From the NCBI RefSeq assembly GCF_009870125.1, contig NC_046681.1, positions 6,585,001 through 6,649,000 on the forward strand: 64,000 bases of DNA. Reading direction: 5' to 3'. The translations under genes and the position numbers were made by a program. The notes beneath the pieces were generated by a model. The model saw only the letters and a program-made list of their open reading frames with translations. It ran no database searches and was not told where the DNA came from. This stretch comes from Drosophila pseudoobscura (Eukaryota; Arthropoda; Insecta; Diptera; Drosophilidae). Shown one piece after another: positions 11,953 to 25,453 of the stretch. Positions within the stretch are counted from its first letter, which is position 1, and every line of letters begins with the position of its first letter.

Positions 11953-14900
11953 CACTCAGACCGTATCTAATCTGCAATGATGGCCAATTCCGGAATGCCA
12001 TAATTCTGAACCCCACTAATCTCCATGAGTAATGCTTGGCGACCTTATCGGGGGGAACTTCTTGATCGAAAAATTGTGTTACTCTACCCGTAGCAAGGCC
12101 CGTTCATTGACTTCCATAAACCAACAAGAGTTGGCATAATTTCCGCCACAGACCGCACTTGAGTTTTCCCAACCCTTTGGAGCGCTCTCGACTGGCCCCG
12201 GAAGTACATTTATTTCGCAGTCGAATCAATAAAAAGCCAATTAAAATACAGTAAAAACCCGCAGCAGCAACAAACAGACGAGCCACATCAAAGTTTAAGT
12301 AGAATAATGAACGGAAGGGACCTGTGTACCTCCTTACGAGTATGGTGATCCGTGGGCCGAGCCGTCCTGAATGAAAGCCATGGCTCTCTTAATTGGTTGT
12401 AATGCAGCCAGAAACAATATTACCAACCCAGTCATGGAGGGAACTTCACGAAGTCTGCGAGTACAAAAGTGGGGTAAATGAAATCATCCTGGGCACGCGC
12501 CTAAAAGTAGGCAATGCGTACGAGGAATACTCGTGCATTGATTTTCAGTCTGGGAGCTGTTGTTTCCAGATACGAATAAATGAGATTTGAGAGTGCTCTA
12601 CAAGCTTTTCCTCGAATCAAAGTTTGCGCTTCAGCAAAGTTGAAGCCCGGGGTGCCTGGTGCCATAACTGGAGTCCATAACTCGACTGCATGTCGATGTC
12701 ATTCCTTGTGCTCTATTGCTCTTCGCGGCTTTTGCCGGGTGCTCCTTCACCCTGTCACTGGGCAACAAAAAAGCTCCCAACAGGGCCTGCGTTTGAATGA
12801 TAACAACAAGCCCCGTGGGTAGCAGGATCCAAAAGAGAATGGGAGCGTATATGGAGCTGTGGCAATTAATCTTTACAATGGCGTACATGCGAAATGGAGT
12901 TCATAAATTCCAAGTCACGCTACACACGAGAGTTGAGTGCCGGGACCTGGCTCTTGATACTCCGCTCCATTCGAGTGGTTCGGTGTGTAGTTCCATTTCA
13001 AATGGGTTCCAGCGGGGACAAGTGCGGTCTACATGAGGACGGACAAACAAAGGCAATTAAAGCCGTCATTTAAATACATACTTTCGTCTTAGAATATTCC
13101 CTAATTTCTTTAAGGCTATTGAATGGTTTCATCTTCCTCCATTATGGATGAAGCACGAGGAAAAAGAGAATAGAATAGAAAAAGAGACTTGCAGAATAGC
13201 AGCCACCATAATGCCTTGATAAATTACCGTAGACAGAGTACACTGTGCGTATGAGTAATAATGCGTCGATAGATTTATGGTAGATGACAGCGAGCACCTC
13301 CATCCGGGATGTTTGCGTTTACGTCTGTATAAGAAACGCATATAAATATCACATTTGTGCGCCATATATTACGGCACGGCGCTGGGGGCTCGGCATTATC
13401 CGGCAATCCCTTCTGCTGGCGAAATTAGGTCATTTGTCTTGTTTTGTGCCGGCCCAGAACATGCTCGAAGTCGGGCTTAAAAATGTAAACGACTGGAGGA
13501 CATTACGAGTTGGGGAAAGAACTTGAAAATACTTACAATGTTGTGTGGTTTTGGGGTATGAGTATGAGCATCAGGCCCATTCTGATGCCCCTACTAATCC
13601 CCTTTTGCATAAATCAACAGGCGCTTTAAGGCCCCGAAAGGGTCGCCACCCATGTGAACTCTGGGCTGCTCGAATTTATTGGGGTCAGTTGGGGCCGCCC
13701 GTCCAGGCTCGGGGCCAACCAATTGGTGTTTATGTGTTTTATAAAAATTTCATCCGATGGCCGGGCTCTCAAATCAGAGATGATAATTGGCTCGGGGCAC
13801 ATCGGCAGCTGAGTCCTGGCCATCGGCCTGGGCATGCGGGGAATTTAAATCGATTGATTATCCCGCAGAATAGGTGATGATTGCCCTAAAAACAGCGAAT
13901 AGAATTTCACAGCCAAGGATGTAGAAACTTGCGAATATGTGACATATGTACATAGGGTTATCAATGGGCAGATATCTTGTGGGAGCAGGGTGGATCGGAC
14001 TATATCTGAGCACAGTATTATATAGCGTCCAAGGTGCCGAAGGGTTACTAAAGGTGATTAAAGGCTAGCCGAATTGGTTGAAATTTTCTTAACTAGATAC
14101 ATTTCATAAACATTTCAGAAGCACCTCGAGCCGCTCCTTGGAGTTAACCGCAATAGTCCCAGAGTTATGCGTCTGCTGTGCAAACAACTGGAAGTTCTCA
14201 TCGGTGAAACTTGCCAACAAACACCGTTGCTGGGCTGTTGAACGATCCGGGCCAGAACTGAAGGAGCTGAACCCCACCCTGCCCATAAGAACATAAAAAT
14301 GCCGTAGCACAAGACTGTCGGCGACGTCTACGACTTTTTAAGTTTCCGTGGCCTCTCCGGGAAACGGGAAACAGCTGCTGCCGAAAAGGCAGGCAGGGAA
14401 CTCAACAGCTCTTCCGTGTACATAGTTTTTAGCACATTTTTAGCATTGCATACTTCTACTTGCGTCGACTTCTCAACTCGATTTGCCGCAGGATGAAGTT
14501 TATTTCCCAGCTTCTTGGCAGAAAAAAGAGAAATATGTTCCCAGCACGGAACTTGTTAATTTTCCGCTGCAAATCTGTCAACTTTCGGGTGGCCTAAAAG
14601 AAGAAATTCAAAAATTCAATAACAAGTGACAAAGTTTCCGCAGAAAACTTTAGCATGCGAGCACGCCCCGAGTGCGAGTTGGGCACTCTTCTAGGCTCAG
14701 ATGGCCGCTCTAATTAAAAGTCTAGACTCCACTCTTGGTCGGAGCAACTTTTAGCCAGCTCATTGTCATCTTCTCCATTGTCGATTCCCAGGCCGACTCC
14801 GATCTGGCCGTCCATTAACCGCAATTTCCAATTAATCAACTGGCGTGCATTACCCGCCACAACGGACAGTGCGAGCACAGTGCACATGGGCCATGCAAAT

Positions 14901-17900
14901 GTTATAAAGTTAATTGCCATCCAAGGCCCTTTTACTGTCGGAAACGACCACGGCCACCTCCCTCTTGGCCATGGCCATGGCCATGGGTCACTGCTCCCGG
15001 CAGAAGGACCAACATTGTGTATTCTATGTGCGGCCATTGTTGTTAGATAAAAGTTCGGGATAGATGGCAGATGGGCCGGAGGCCAAAGGGTTGGCTGTTC
15101 CTGCATCGCCTGGGAGAGAACAGGGCTTTTTCTTGATGCATGCGATTGAATGCCAATATGTGTCTGGAGTATCGTAGAAGGATAAGATATGGTATGGTTG
15201 AGTCGTGATTGAAATCAATAATTAATGCACACGATCAGCAAATGAATGATATGGAACATGTATGATACAAGTAAAAACAAACCTGAGTTTACCCAGAAGA
15301 GGTTACCCACAAATTATTTGTGTGCAAAAATGTGTGGCAGTTCAATAAATTTACAATTATGGTGTGCCATATTTACTTCGGTTCGAATTCCCGCTAATGG
15401 AATCCAACTGATTGAACTCCCAATCCTTTGATGATGCGCATGTGGGTCCGTTTTTTCCCCAACGTTTATGCTTCTGGTTTAAAAACCACAAAATTAATTG
15501 CATGTCATTAGCAGAAATCTATTAAAAGCCCCGAAGGGGAGCGAAACAGAACCGCTCCGAAAGCTGCACCAACTTAAATACCTTGGCAACAAAACAAACA
15601 GTTAGCAGGCGAGCGTGCCACCGCCCCCAGCCTCTTAATCGAAGAGTTATCCGCACACACTCGCAGAAGGGAAGGTATGCGCATTTACATGCCTGAAAGT
15701 ACGCAGCACAAAAGTGCCGTTGAATGCAGATACAGATACAGATACAGGTACAGATCCGTGTACGTGGCCAAACCTCAAAAGAGCGCATTTCACTGGCCAC
15801 CGACTACCGAACTCTCACTCATCCGTGTGCATATGTACGTAGCTCTATTCATTCGGTCTCGTCCCCTCCCAGTCCTTCCCGCTCGCTGAATTGCTCTTGA
15901 CAACCACCCTGGAGGGGTCCGACGGTACGGGTGCATCTGTGTGTAAGAACGAGCACTAATGTCCAATGATTAAATTTTAATTACCGTGCGCAAATCGAGT
16001 TTGGATTCGATTCTGTTGCAAATTCTCTTGGAGCTGCTGTGCATTTTTCAAGTCTCTATCTGCAGCCCGTTTTTCATCCTTTTGAATGGATCAATGGAGG
16101 ATAAAATGAGTGCCGGCCATCGGGAGCTTCCCTTCAGTTCATTAACAGGTTCAGATGTTATCTTTTACAAATGCTGCTCGGTCTGCGATAGTTTCGAATA
16201 CATTCCCAAACGATGAAGGCTTTCAGGTCTACTTCGCTTAATTGTCTCACTGTTGGAACGAACATTTTTTGCGGCATATTAGCTTGTCTTGTTTATTAAA
16301 CACGTTCTCTCCACTGGCACAGATGCGGGTCTGCGGTTCCGCCCGGTACGTGTGCATACAAAATGGCATCCTGGCTGGGTCCTGGCCGGAGTCTGGGCCA
16401 TGGCTCACCGAGCGACTGAGCCGTCTGACCGGTTGTTTGTGGCCTCAATAAATCAACCGGAATTAAGCCATCAATAATGAAAAGACATAAAGCAGGCAAC
16501 TGAGCAAAGTTGCTAGCTGTTTGCAGTTGCGTGAACTGCGAAGGGCATTGGAGTGGGTCTGCGAGTGCTCGTATGTTGGTGGGAAGGTATTGTGAGAGCC
16601 ATAAAGAAATGCAAATTGCTTTGCAATATGTTCAGTACTTACTCGTACGTTGAGACCGTAGATTCAAATGTGTGCTGCTTCCTTTAATGCTATTGGATTG
16701 GACAAACCCTCGTTAAGGAGGTTGCATAACCAACGACTAGCTAGAGAGCAAATTTGGGTGAACTCCTCTATTAAAAACATTTCTTCGGAGCCCAGTGTTG
16801 TTTTCCAATCGATCACAATACAAATTTGTTAATTACTCAATTCAAACTGAATTCTGTTGGGTAACTTCAGGTATACTTTTTTCCCTTCCAACGATACCGG
16901 TTATAGAACCCGGATTGGCAACAAACGCCAGGTAATGAACACGAAACAACCGAATGGGGAGAGCCATGCCAGCTTCGGGCCCAACGCCTTAGATACCCTT
17001 GCTGATGCAATGCTCCTAAGAATATCTGAACATCAAAGTAAAGCCTGAATAGCCAGCAAGATGATCGCGATAAAGAAAATATTTGGGGTAAACATCTGCT
17101 AAAAATGGTTATACCTTTCGCAAGGGTATTGCAAGTCCATAATTACTATTCGTTAGTCAGACTTTGATAAATATGCAAATAAACGTAAATAATAGCTGGT
17201 TTTTGTGTGAAATAAGAACTCGCAATTGTCTTGAACTTTATTGCTAATTGGGGGTTTTCCTCGGATTAACATATGTGTACAATGTACGTAGTAGATGGTT
17301 ATTTCTAGAGTGACGTGGCAGGGGCGTGATTACCTCTCAGTATAGTCCCTCTGTGAGCACTAAAATGATATCATAATGAAACATCTATACGACTGAGAAC
17401 ATTTAGAAACACGTTCCTCGTATCAGCCAGACAATAACAGCAAATAAATTGTTATTATTCGGAAATGCCTATGCTCTCTCGTTCAGAGATTTCGCAGTCT
17501 TAATTGGACAGTCGTCTTTTAGTTGCAATTACCATCACCGTTCCGACCAGCTCTCGCTCTCGGACGCCCAATCAAGACGTGCTGGGGCACGTTTCGGCCT
17601 TCGCTTCTTGTCAATTTGGTCCGTGAAAGACAAATTCATAAATATTTTAATTAAAATTCGAGCGAGTGTCGGGCAATGTTGTTCTAAGTAAAAAAGTTTC
17701 CATTGCAAGCTCCACAACGGAAACGGTTCTACAACGTCATCAGAAACGCATAACATTCCCGAAAAGGGGGTACCAGGAAGCAAACTTTTTGGCGCAAGTT
17801 CAGCGAAAGTTTTTCTCCAAAGCGAAATTTAACTAATTCCATTATGCATAGCAGAAAAAAACAAAATAAAAAGGCATTTGGAAAATGTTAAACAAAAATG

Positions 17901-20900
17901 CGAAAACTTTGCCCTTCTTGCTGCTGCTGTGCTGCTGCTGCTGGTAGGCCAGTAAACACTTCTCGGTTGGGCCGCGGAAAGGTGGAAATTTAAAAACTTT
18001 CTTCTAGTTTCGCTGAGAAATTCCCGTTGTGTTTATTTAAAAGGCGCACATAATTCGGAAGTCAGTTTGGCACACGAAATGCTCGTGAAATAGCTAATGG
18101 AGACTCAAGTTGTGTTTATACTGAGCCATGATTTGTTTAGAGCTTACCCGGACTTAAATGGTCCGAGCTGGATCCCGTGGGATGGTTTTTGCGAACCAAA
18201 GAAGGGATTAAAAACCCAAGGAATACATGTTGGTTTTCTGCGCCTATTTATTGTGATTTTGATTCCCAGAAACTATCAATTAAGATGCCACATGTTACCT
18301 AAATTATATTCATTCAGAAGATCTAAATAACACTCATCAATCTAAGCTATTCTTATTAGATGCATGTAATGGAATGAACCTTGGTCTGAAGCCGTCTGCT
18401 AGCCCCCTTTCGAAATGTTCTACTGCCTCATATTTGTTTGTTTTTAAAACATTTATTTTCATGTTCGAATGCCATTTCCGGGAGTGTACCTTTCTGCAAC
18501 CGAACCTACCCCACGAACAGAAATCTTATTTACTAACAAAATGAAATCATTAAGCGGCTTTTACTGTCAACAGAACTGGCACGGAACCATTTCAGAAGCA
18601 ATTCACATTCAGGCATGGGAAAAATAAGAATAAAGAATGAAATCGCACGGAGGAAAAGGAACAGGAAAAGGAAGAGCCGCAGAAAACTGCCGTGCAATCG
18701 AGTTGAAAGACAAACAAAAGCCGCGCTCGAGGGGAGCTTCCCTGTCGAGCTGTTGCCACAATAAGCGACACGATTCTTTCACTCACTCGCCCAGTCAGTT
18801 CGTCAATTACATTGATTTCGTGTGCGGTTTTGTTTGTGCTTCACCTGCCTCATGCCACATGCCGCATGCCACATGGCACATGGCCCCGCGAAAGAAAAGT
18901 AAGGCGGAAACGGAGGGCGCCATAGTCGTCATGGCCATTGTCACCCTCGGCACCTTTCGGTTTGTCTGTCTGCCATTTAATAATACAAAGTGTCTCCAGG
19001 CCGGGGTCTGTGCCTCGCCTCGGTGTGGGTTCCTTTCATTCACTGCCTCTCAATATTTTTGACAATTTCCTGCAACAACAAGCTCGATTGATTGACTTTT
19101 TCTTGCCACCATTTTCATTACTATTTTCATTTTGTGAGTCTTGCTTGTTGTCTGGCTTTTCTTGTTTTCCCGTAAAATTGTTTACCTCGATGTTATTTAC
19201 TCAACGTAATGATTTTTCTATCGAACGCTTAGCATCGGAATCGCTGTCGAATTTGTCGTCGTGGCCCCATTGTTGGCTCTCGCCTTTATTCACCTTTTTG
19301 TTGAATGCCAAAAATGACAATTGATGTGTGCTGATTTATCTTGATTTCTCTGTTTATGGCTCATGTTTTACGAGGCGTGCAAAATATCATTATGCCTGAT
19401 AAAAACGTATAATTTGGGCAGATTTTATGGCTTGAACTTCAGGGCGCAAATGTGATTTGGAGGGTGTGGTATTACAGAAGTTGGAGTTACAGAAATTTCG
19501 ATAAACTCCAATGAAGTTTATCTTGAGTAAAATATTAGCTTAATGTTGATTAAGTATTCAATCTGATCCAATGTAATGTATCCAATATAATAACGAGTTT
19601 TGGTTGACCATCTCTGAGGATCTCTGAGAGCAAACATTTAAAAATATGTAACTCCTTTAAAGGAAAATCGTTCCCCCCAGTGGAATCTCATTCGGACACT
19701 CACTCCATAAATGTCTGGTGGAAATTTTTTATTTAAATCTCCTCGTGCCTCTCGCTGGTGCAACCGCAGCCAAATTAATTTCCAACTCTCCGGATTTCGC
19801 TTTGACTCCGACGCGGGCGTGACAAATGCCACAAAAGTAAATTGTAAATTGCATAATTGCAGCTTTATTAAATTTAATAAAAATACATATGCATGCGCCG
19901 ACATGACACGCCCACCCCTGGGCAGCCCCGCAGCCAGGCAGACATGCTCGGTCCGAGGTCTGGGGCGAGGAAGGATCTCGCACCCTTTCTGCGCTTCCGT
20001 TAATCGACTGCACTTTCGCATCCTGTTGACTGCACACGGCCGGAGAGTCCGGCTGGACATATGCTGCTGCCATCCCTTTGTGCCGTCTCGCGTCCAGTGG
20101 GCATGGGGTCGGCTTTGCTGCCACAGCCACTCCACGCCACTCCGCTCCAGTCCAACCGGTGTTTTTCCCTTCACCATTTTGTATCCCATTTCATTTGGCG
20201 ATTTCTTCTGACCCTTGTGGGATTCATTCGCATTTTATTCATCTCCATTGGCGCTTTTTTGCTCGGTTTTTGGATAATTTTAATAAAGTCCGCTGGGATT
20301 TTTGTTTCTTACCGACCGCCACTCCACGGCAGTCAATTGTTATCGCCCGAAGATAAGTAAATATGCAATTGGTGAGGCGCAGCACTACCGCAGAGCAGAC
20401 GGAGTCCTGCTTCTGAATTGCAATTGCCACTCGTTCTGAGTTGATTTTTGTACCGGGTATATTCCGAGTGTTGGTACACAGGGGCATATGGGAGTGGACT
20501 CGAAATACATATGTATAGTAAAAAGATTCAGCCGCAGTAATGAAAAGAAGATGCACCTGCATCTGTATCTAAAAATATGCCTTATTGTTCCATTGTTGAT
20601 GTGACTTTAAGGCAGTAGGTATCTTGTAGTCGGAATACCCGAAAATGTTGCCTTTCCTTTTGGCAGTTTTCTCTTTATACGACTGGATGATATGACCAAC
20701 GAGGATTGTATGTATATATTCAAGTGTGAGCGACTCCATGCGGATGCCGATGTGTTCGGATACGGGCAAGGCTACACGGGTACAAATAGGTATGTGGGTG
20801 CGCTGGCATAATTCAATCTGTGTTATTTAAGCTTTTGGTAAGCTTTATTTAATTGCGGCACTCATTGGGAGGCAACTCCCCGATACCTCGGGTATGCTAA

Positions 20901-21307
20901 TAGACAACATTATTACTCATGGAACGCTAGAGTGCAATGGTACCCTGTACCATAGCTTGTTTTTGGACAGTTATTTGCATACATACTCCAATCTCCTGAC
21001 GGAAATTGGTTACCTACAGGAAAGAAATACAAACCATTTAGCTAGAGTTTTCTATAAAATTCTTAAGCAAATCCTTGGGGTATCTGGAATTCTAAAGACC
21101 AATTTTCTACTACCGGAAGTTCCTGCCTAGATAAGTACTGAAGTATGTTTGGTGATGGTTGAATGAGAACGGACTGTACATTCGGCAAGCCGATTTCAAT
21201 CTCTTGTTGGCCAGTGGACTGAAGCCAAGTGGAAAGATGATCGAGAGCCCCGCAATTAGTGCCAGCAGCAAGGTCGGGGCCCCGCGAAAGTCAGTTGCGC
21301 AAACCAA
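11953..21307. other. long gene-poor interval
   Basis: I find no gene in these 9.3 kb. There is a (ACAGAT)n microsatellite at about 15728-15755, a GGCCAT tract near 14968-14990 and CTG-rich sequence near 17920-17942. GC-rich islands at about 13.6-13.8, 14.75-15.1, 18.6-19.05 and 19.7-20.3 kb carry overlapping open frames on both strands but no domain, start context or splice sites worth calling. They could be enhancers or conserved noncoding sequence. Confidence 0.5.
15728..15755. repeat. (ACAGAT)n microsatellite
   Basis: Short tandem hexamer, about four imperfect units in an otherwise unremarkable intergenic stretch. Confidence 0.7.
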
Positions 21308-24300
21308 ATGACGGAGATAGGCTGGATCATTGTCGCCCCCGTGATGTTCATCACCTGCGTTCAAATAAACACCGCTAGCCAATCGGAACCGCATTACAGG
21401 TGGACGACGGTAAGTACCAGGACCCATTCCTCAGCGACATTGCCACTGTCTCCTCTGCTTGATTCCCATGTAGCTCGACTGGCTGGAGGCCCACAACGTA
21501 AGCCATGAACTGTATAATGTGACTACCGCGGATGGCTATCAGCTACAGCTGCAACGACTGCCGCGGCCTGGGGCACGCACTGTGCTGCTGGTCCATGGAC
21601 TGCTGGGATCCTCGCTGGGCTGGGTCTGCCTAGGTCCCGACAAGAGTTTGGGTGAGCGAGTACTCCCCTTGTGCCTGGGTATCCAACTAAGCATTGGGCA
21701 GCTTTTCAGCTGCACCAGCTCCAGTACGACGTGTGGCTGGCGAATCTGCGGGGGGCCTCACCATACGGGCGCCGTCACCTCGAACTGACCGATGTCATGG
21801 CAGATTTTTGGCGCTTCAGCTTCCATGAGCATGGCACCTACGACTTGCCCGCCATAATTGACCGCATGGCAGAGGTCACTGGCGGCGAGCAGGAGTCCAG
21901 CGGAGCGGATAAAGAGGAGCCACCGCGCCAAGTGCTGCTAATTGGACACTCGCAGGTGAGCGGAGTTTGTCCGGTGGTGCCCTTCCCTAAACATGGCTTC
22001 ATCCTCCGTTCGATATGCAGGCCTTCAATGCGTTCCTGGTGCTCTGCTCGATGCATCCGCGCTTCAATCAACGCATCCAGCTCATGCAGGCCCTGGCGCC
22101 CCTCGCCCGGCTGCATGGACAGGTGCGTTTCGACTCCGCACAGGTGCGCAGCCTCATGAAGTTTGTCAAGGTAATTAGCGGACGCTGTAATAATCTTGTT
22201 ATGCCCTCTCCTGTCTCGATGGTTTCGCATCGAACATACACTTTTGCTTTCCCTTCGGCTGTACCAAGCCCCATTCCGCCCACAGGTTCCAGGTTCCATG
22301 TTCCTTCATCCGGCTCTATATCTTTGGTTTATTGTAGTAATTAGCTTTGACAAACGGCGTTTTCGTAATCTCTGCCTCATAGACCTTATCGCGCACTTTG
22401 AGCTCCACCCTGCTTCCAGGCGCCTTCAGTGACTCCGACACATAGCCCATGGCTATGTTGCGACCAGTGCTGGGACTTGGGCAGCCACTGGTCACCTGGC
22501 CCACCTGTTGGCCCCCACTGAAGATGGCCACGCCTGAGCGGGCTGGCGGAGGTTTTGCTCCCAGCATTTGTAGGCCCACGCGGCGCCGCTGAACTCCTCC
22601 TTTCAGTTGGCTGAGAACCACATCAGCGCCTGGAAAGTCGCGTGCTGCTCGACGCCTTTTGGCCACTAGCCAGGCCAGAGCTGCCTCCACAGGTGTGGTT
22701 TGGGCATCGATGTCGCTGCCGTAGAGACAGAGACCTGCCTCCAGCCGTAGCGAATCTCTGGCTCCCAGGCCGGCCAGCTTAAGGATTCCATTAGCCAAGA
22801 GAGCTTCGGTGAGGGCCTGTACGTGGTCAGAAGCCACCGATATCTCCACTCCATCCTCCCCGGTGTAGCCACATCTCGTAATCCTCACATTGGGGATGCC
22901 TGCCAAAGTGCCGACGAAGGATTGCATAAAGTACAGTTGGTCTAGGGCCGTAGCTGGAGCCAGCAGCTTGGCTAGTTCCGCAGCCACTCGGGGGCCTTGT
23001 ACGGCAATTAGGGACTGGTCCGAAGGTGTTAGGAACTCAACGGAAACGTCCCTGCCCTGGGACTTGAAGGATGACTGAAAGTAAATGCAAATATGTAGAA
23101 TTGGTTCTTCCTCAAATCTCTATAATTATGCCATACCGCTGCCGCACTGATTATATTCATATCCTGCTGCTTCATAGCGGCATTGGAGACAACGTACAGC
23201 TCCTTCTCGCTGACCTTGTTCACAATGAGATCGTCCAGAATGCCGCCTTGGTCATTGGTGAATACCGTGAGGGTTCCACTACCCTCCGGAGTACCTAAGA
23301 TGTCCGCCGTACAGACAGACTCCAGACAGGCAGCAGCATCTTTGCCCCTCACGTAGGTCTGGAGCATATGCGATACATCGAAGATGGAGCCCACACTCCG
23401 GGTGTGCAGATGCGAGGCGATGATGCTCTGGTCAGAGTATTGCACTGGCAGCGCATAGCCCCCAAAGTTGACGATTTTTCCGCCCTTCTGCACGTGGAAA
23501 TCGTATAGGGCCGTGCGGTTTCCCTCGCCTGCCGAAGAGGCGTGGCGTAGACCACCCAGTGCTGGGCGCAGAACCCAGGTCTGTTTCAGTTGATTGCTTA
23601 GCTTGAACATCACGCGAAGACTGGGACCAAGCCCCAGAATTAGACAGATACAGAGCTCGGCACTGATACTAGAGCAGCTGATAATAGATTGACTTCGCCT
23701 GACCCAGACTCTGGTAGAGAAATACAGAGATTGCTTAGAGAAAAGAGAGACACAGATAGCGAGAGAGGGAGAGATACAAAAATAGACTGTTTGCTTGGTG
23801 ATAACCCCCTGGGTTGATTTGAAAATGGTTGTGGTGGATGTTAGGTCTGGGGAAAGCACACCAGAACAGCTGTTCTGAGCTTTTGTGGATCGTTGGATCG
23901 TATGTGAACAGCCATATTAGATTTGCGGCCAGCTTTCAGAGGAACTTCTGAGGAAGGGTTACATGAATAACGTGGGAGATGAAGATCAGAATCGGAACAA
24001 ACTGTTTTTTCAGAAACGCCAAAAGTCGAACAAGTTTGAAATTTTTCCACCGGGATACTTCCGAAAAAGATGCCAGAGCAAACAGGATCAGTGTGAATAT
24101 TACACCAAACGGTTGGCAGGAAGCGCCCAAAGCAACAAAAGGGTAACCCCATAGCTGACACTGAAATAAGGCCGGTAATACACATTTCATACCTTTGTAT
24201 TTATCAGCTCCTCGAAGCATTCAACTATGAATACCTGCTGCAGGGGGGCTCCGCTCGGGAGATACAGCATCTGCAGCAGATCTGGAAGTCTGGAGACTTT

Positions 24301-24618
24301 ATCGCCTACGACTATGGGCCGATTCAGAACATGCAGGTCTACAATGGAGTAGAGGCCTTGCGGTACAATCTCAGCCAGATCAGTGTGCCGACTATACTGT
24401 ACTTCGGCGAAACAGATGCGATAGCCACGCCGGAAGGAGTGCACGGGATCTACGCCCGTATGATGAGCTCTGTGAGGAGCGTAAGGAGAATCGAGTCTCC
24501 GAAATTCAATCACTTCGACTTCCTTGTCTCTTCCGAGGTCAAGACTCTGGTCAACGACAAGTTAATCGAGTCAATGGAAAAGTTTCTCGAGGGTAAATTA
24601 TCATATATAATTGAATAG
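21308..24618 (+). CDS. acid lipase, six exons, hosts a nested gene
   Basis: A 407-residue member of the lysosomal/gastric acid lipase family (triacylglycerol or cholesteryl ester hydrolysis; secreted or lysosomal). Exons: 21308-21409, 21474-21651, 21702-21955, 22021-22170, 24014-24142, 24208-24618. All junctions are GT-AG and keep frame. A signal peptide or anchor lies at about 1-22; the oxyanion-hole region is LLVHGLLGSS. The nucleophile elbow is GHSQA, with Ser177; the usual final Gly is Ala. The acid is Asp341 (FGETDA) and the base His373 (FNHFDF), so the catalytic triad is complete. Exon 2 has the same length (178 bases) as exon 2 of the next lipase. Intron 4 is 1843 bases and contains the aminomethyltransferase gene on the other strand. 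The position next to that gene resembles D. melanogaster CG6431 beside CG6415; I state this from memory. Confidence 0.85.
22316..23610 (-). CDS. AMT: aminomethyltransferase (glycine cleavage T-protein)
   Basis: A 410-residue mitochondrial T-protein of the glycine cleavage system. It takes the aminomethyl group from lipoyl H-protein and passes one carbon to tetrahydrofolate, releasing ammonia. Two exons, 23137-23610 and 22316-23074, join in phase 0 across a 62-base intron. An N-terminal presequence rich in Arg, Leu and Ala (about 1-25) fits mitochondrial import. Family landmarks follow in order: GGKIVNFGGYALPVQY, FDVSHMLQT, GGILDDLIV, TRCGYTGEDGVEIS, RDSLRLEAGLCLYG and FPGADVV, ending near NYYNKPKI. 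These match animal T-proteins closely and in length. The whole gene, with any promoter of its own, sits inside intron 4 of the acid lipase on the opposite strand, leaving at most about 145 bases for its 3' UTR before the lipase exon. D. melanogaster CG6415 is the likely counterpart. Confidence 0.95.
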
Positions 24619-25343
24619 CGAACAGTTGGGTCATCAAAGGCGGTCATTGAGTCGCCCCAATATACGAATAACAAAAATAATTACCCAGCGAAATGGTTTA
24701 TTTGTCTTGGCAGCCAGCCCAAATGCCAATTATGTAATGCGGCTGCCTGGCCATAAAAAGCAAAATAAAAGTATAATACCAAAAGGCAAAAGCCAAAAGC
24801 GTCCACTGGTCGACACTCTTACTTTCTTTTGATCGTAAACAACAAATTTATCTGTTTCCCTTGCCTTTTGTGCTGCTAAATTTGACCTACAACGCCGCGA
24901 CGGCTGGAGGCTTTGGCCAACGAGGTTTGGGTTGTAAATACCTGGCTTCTACGACTTGTCGCTTGCTGGAATTATAATTGGACGTTAATAGAATTTCTTG
25001 ATAAGAAAGTACAACCCACTCGAAGCTTCACTGTTGCACTGCACCTGATTAATTGTTCGTTTCTGATTGCGACGCCCCACGCATCCCAAATGCCCGCAGC
25101 TATGCCCCCAAAGACACCGCACCAGGTTTAATTAACTGTCCCCAGCCGAAAAACGCAATCGAAAGGTAAACACGACCTGGTAACACGTCACAGTACCAGT
25201 ACGCAATGTTGTTGTTGCATATGTCTGATCGAAAGTTTTGGGGTATTGGGTATTGCGTATTCCGGCATCGGTAGGGCCTCCGCTGAGGTTTGCGTTTGCC
25301 GACGGTCTGGGCCATTGACAGTTTTCGGCTCGGGGTTCGACTT
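24619..25343. other. spacer between the two lipase genes
   Basis: About 0.7 kb without a coding feature. It presumably carries the 3' end of the first lipase and the promoter of the second; AAAATAAAAG at about 24762-24771 could serve as the poly(A) signal. Confidence 0.5.
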
Positions 25344-25350
25344 TCAGTTG
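25344..25350 (+). promoter_or_regulatory. initiator of the second lipase gene
   Basis: TCAGTTG matches the Drosophila initiator TCAKTY and lies about 105 bases before the start codon. No TATA box is seen upstream, so this would be a TATA-less promoter. Confidence 0.45.
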
Positions 25351-25453
25351 GGTTCGCGCCGCCCAGCGTTCACGTTGAGACTCCAATCAGAGACAGAGAG
25401 AGTCCACGGATTTCACTTTCGTCTTGAGCAGATTTCGTAACGCAAGCCAAAAG

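Noticed and set aside
15376-15400. GGTTCGAATTCCCGC resembling a tRNA B box
   Set aside because: The flanking bases do not pair as a T arm, and no A box or cloverleaf is found upstream.
19638-20211. Overlapping frames of 130-180 codons on both strands
   Set aside because: They come from a GC-rich island. No frame stands out in codon use or motifs.
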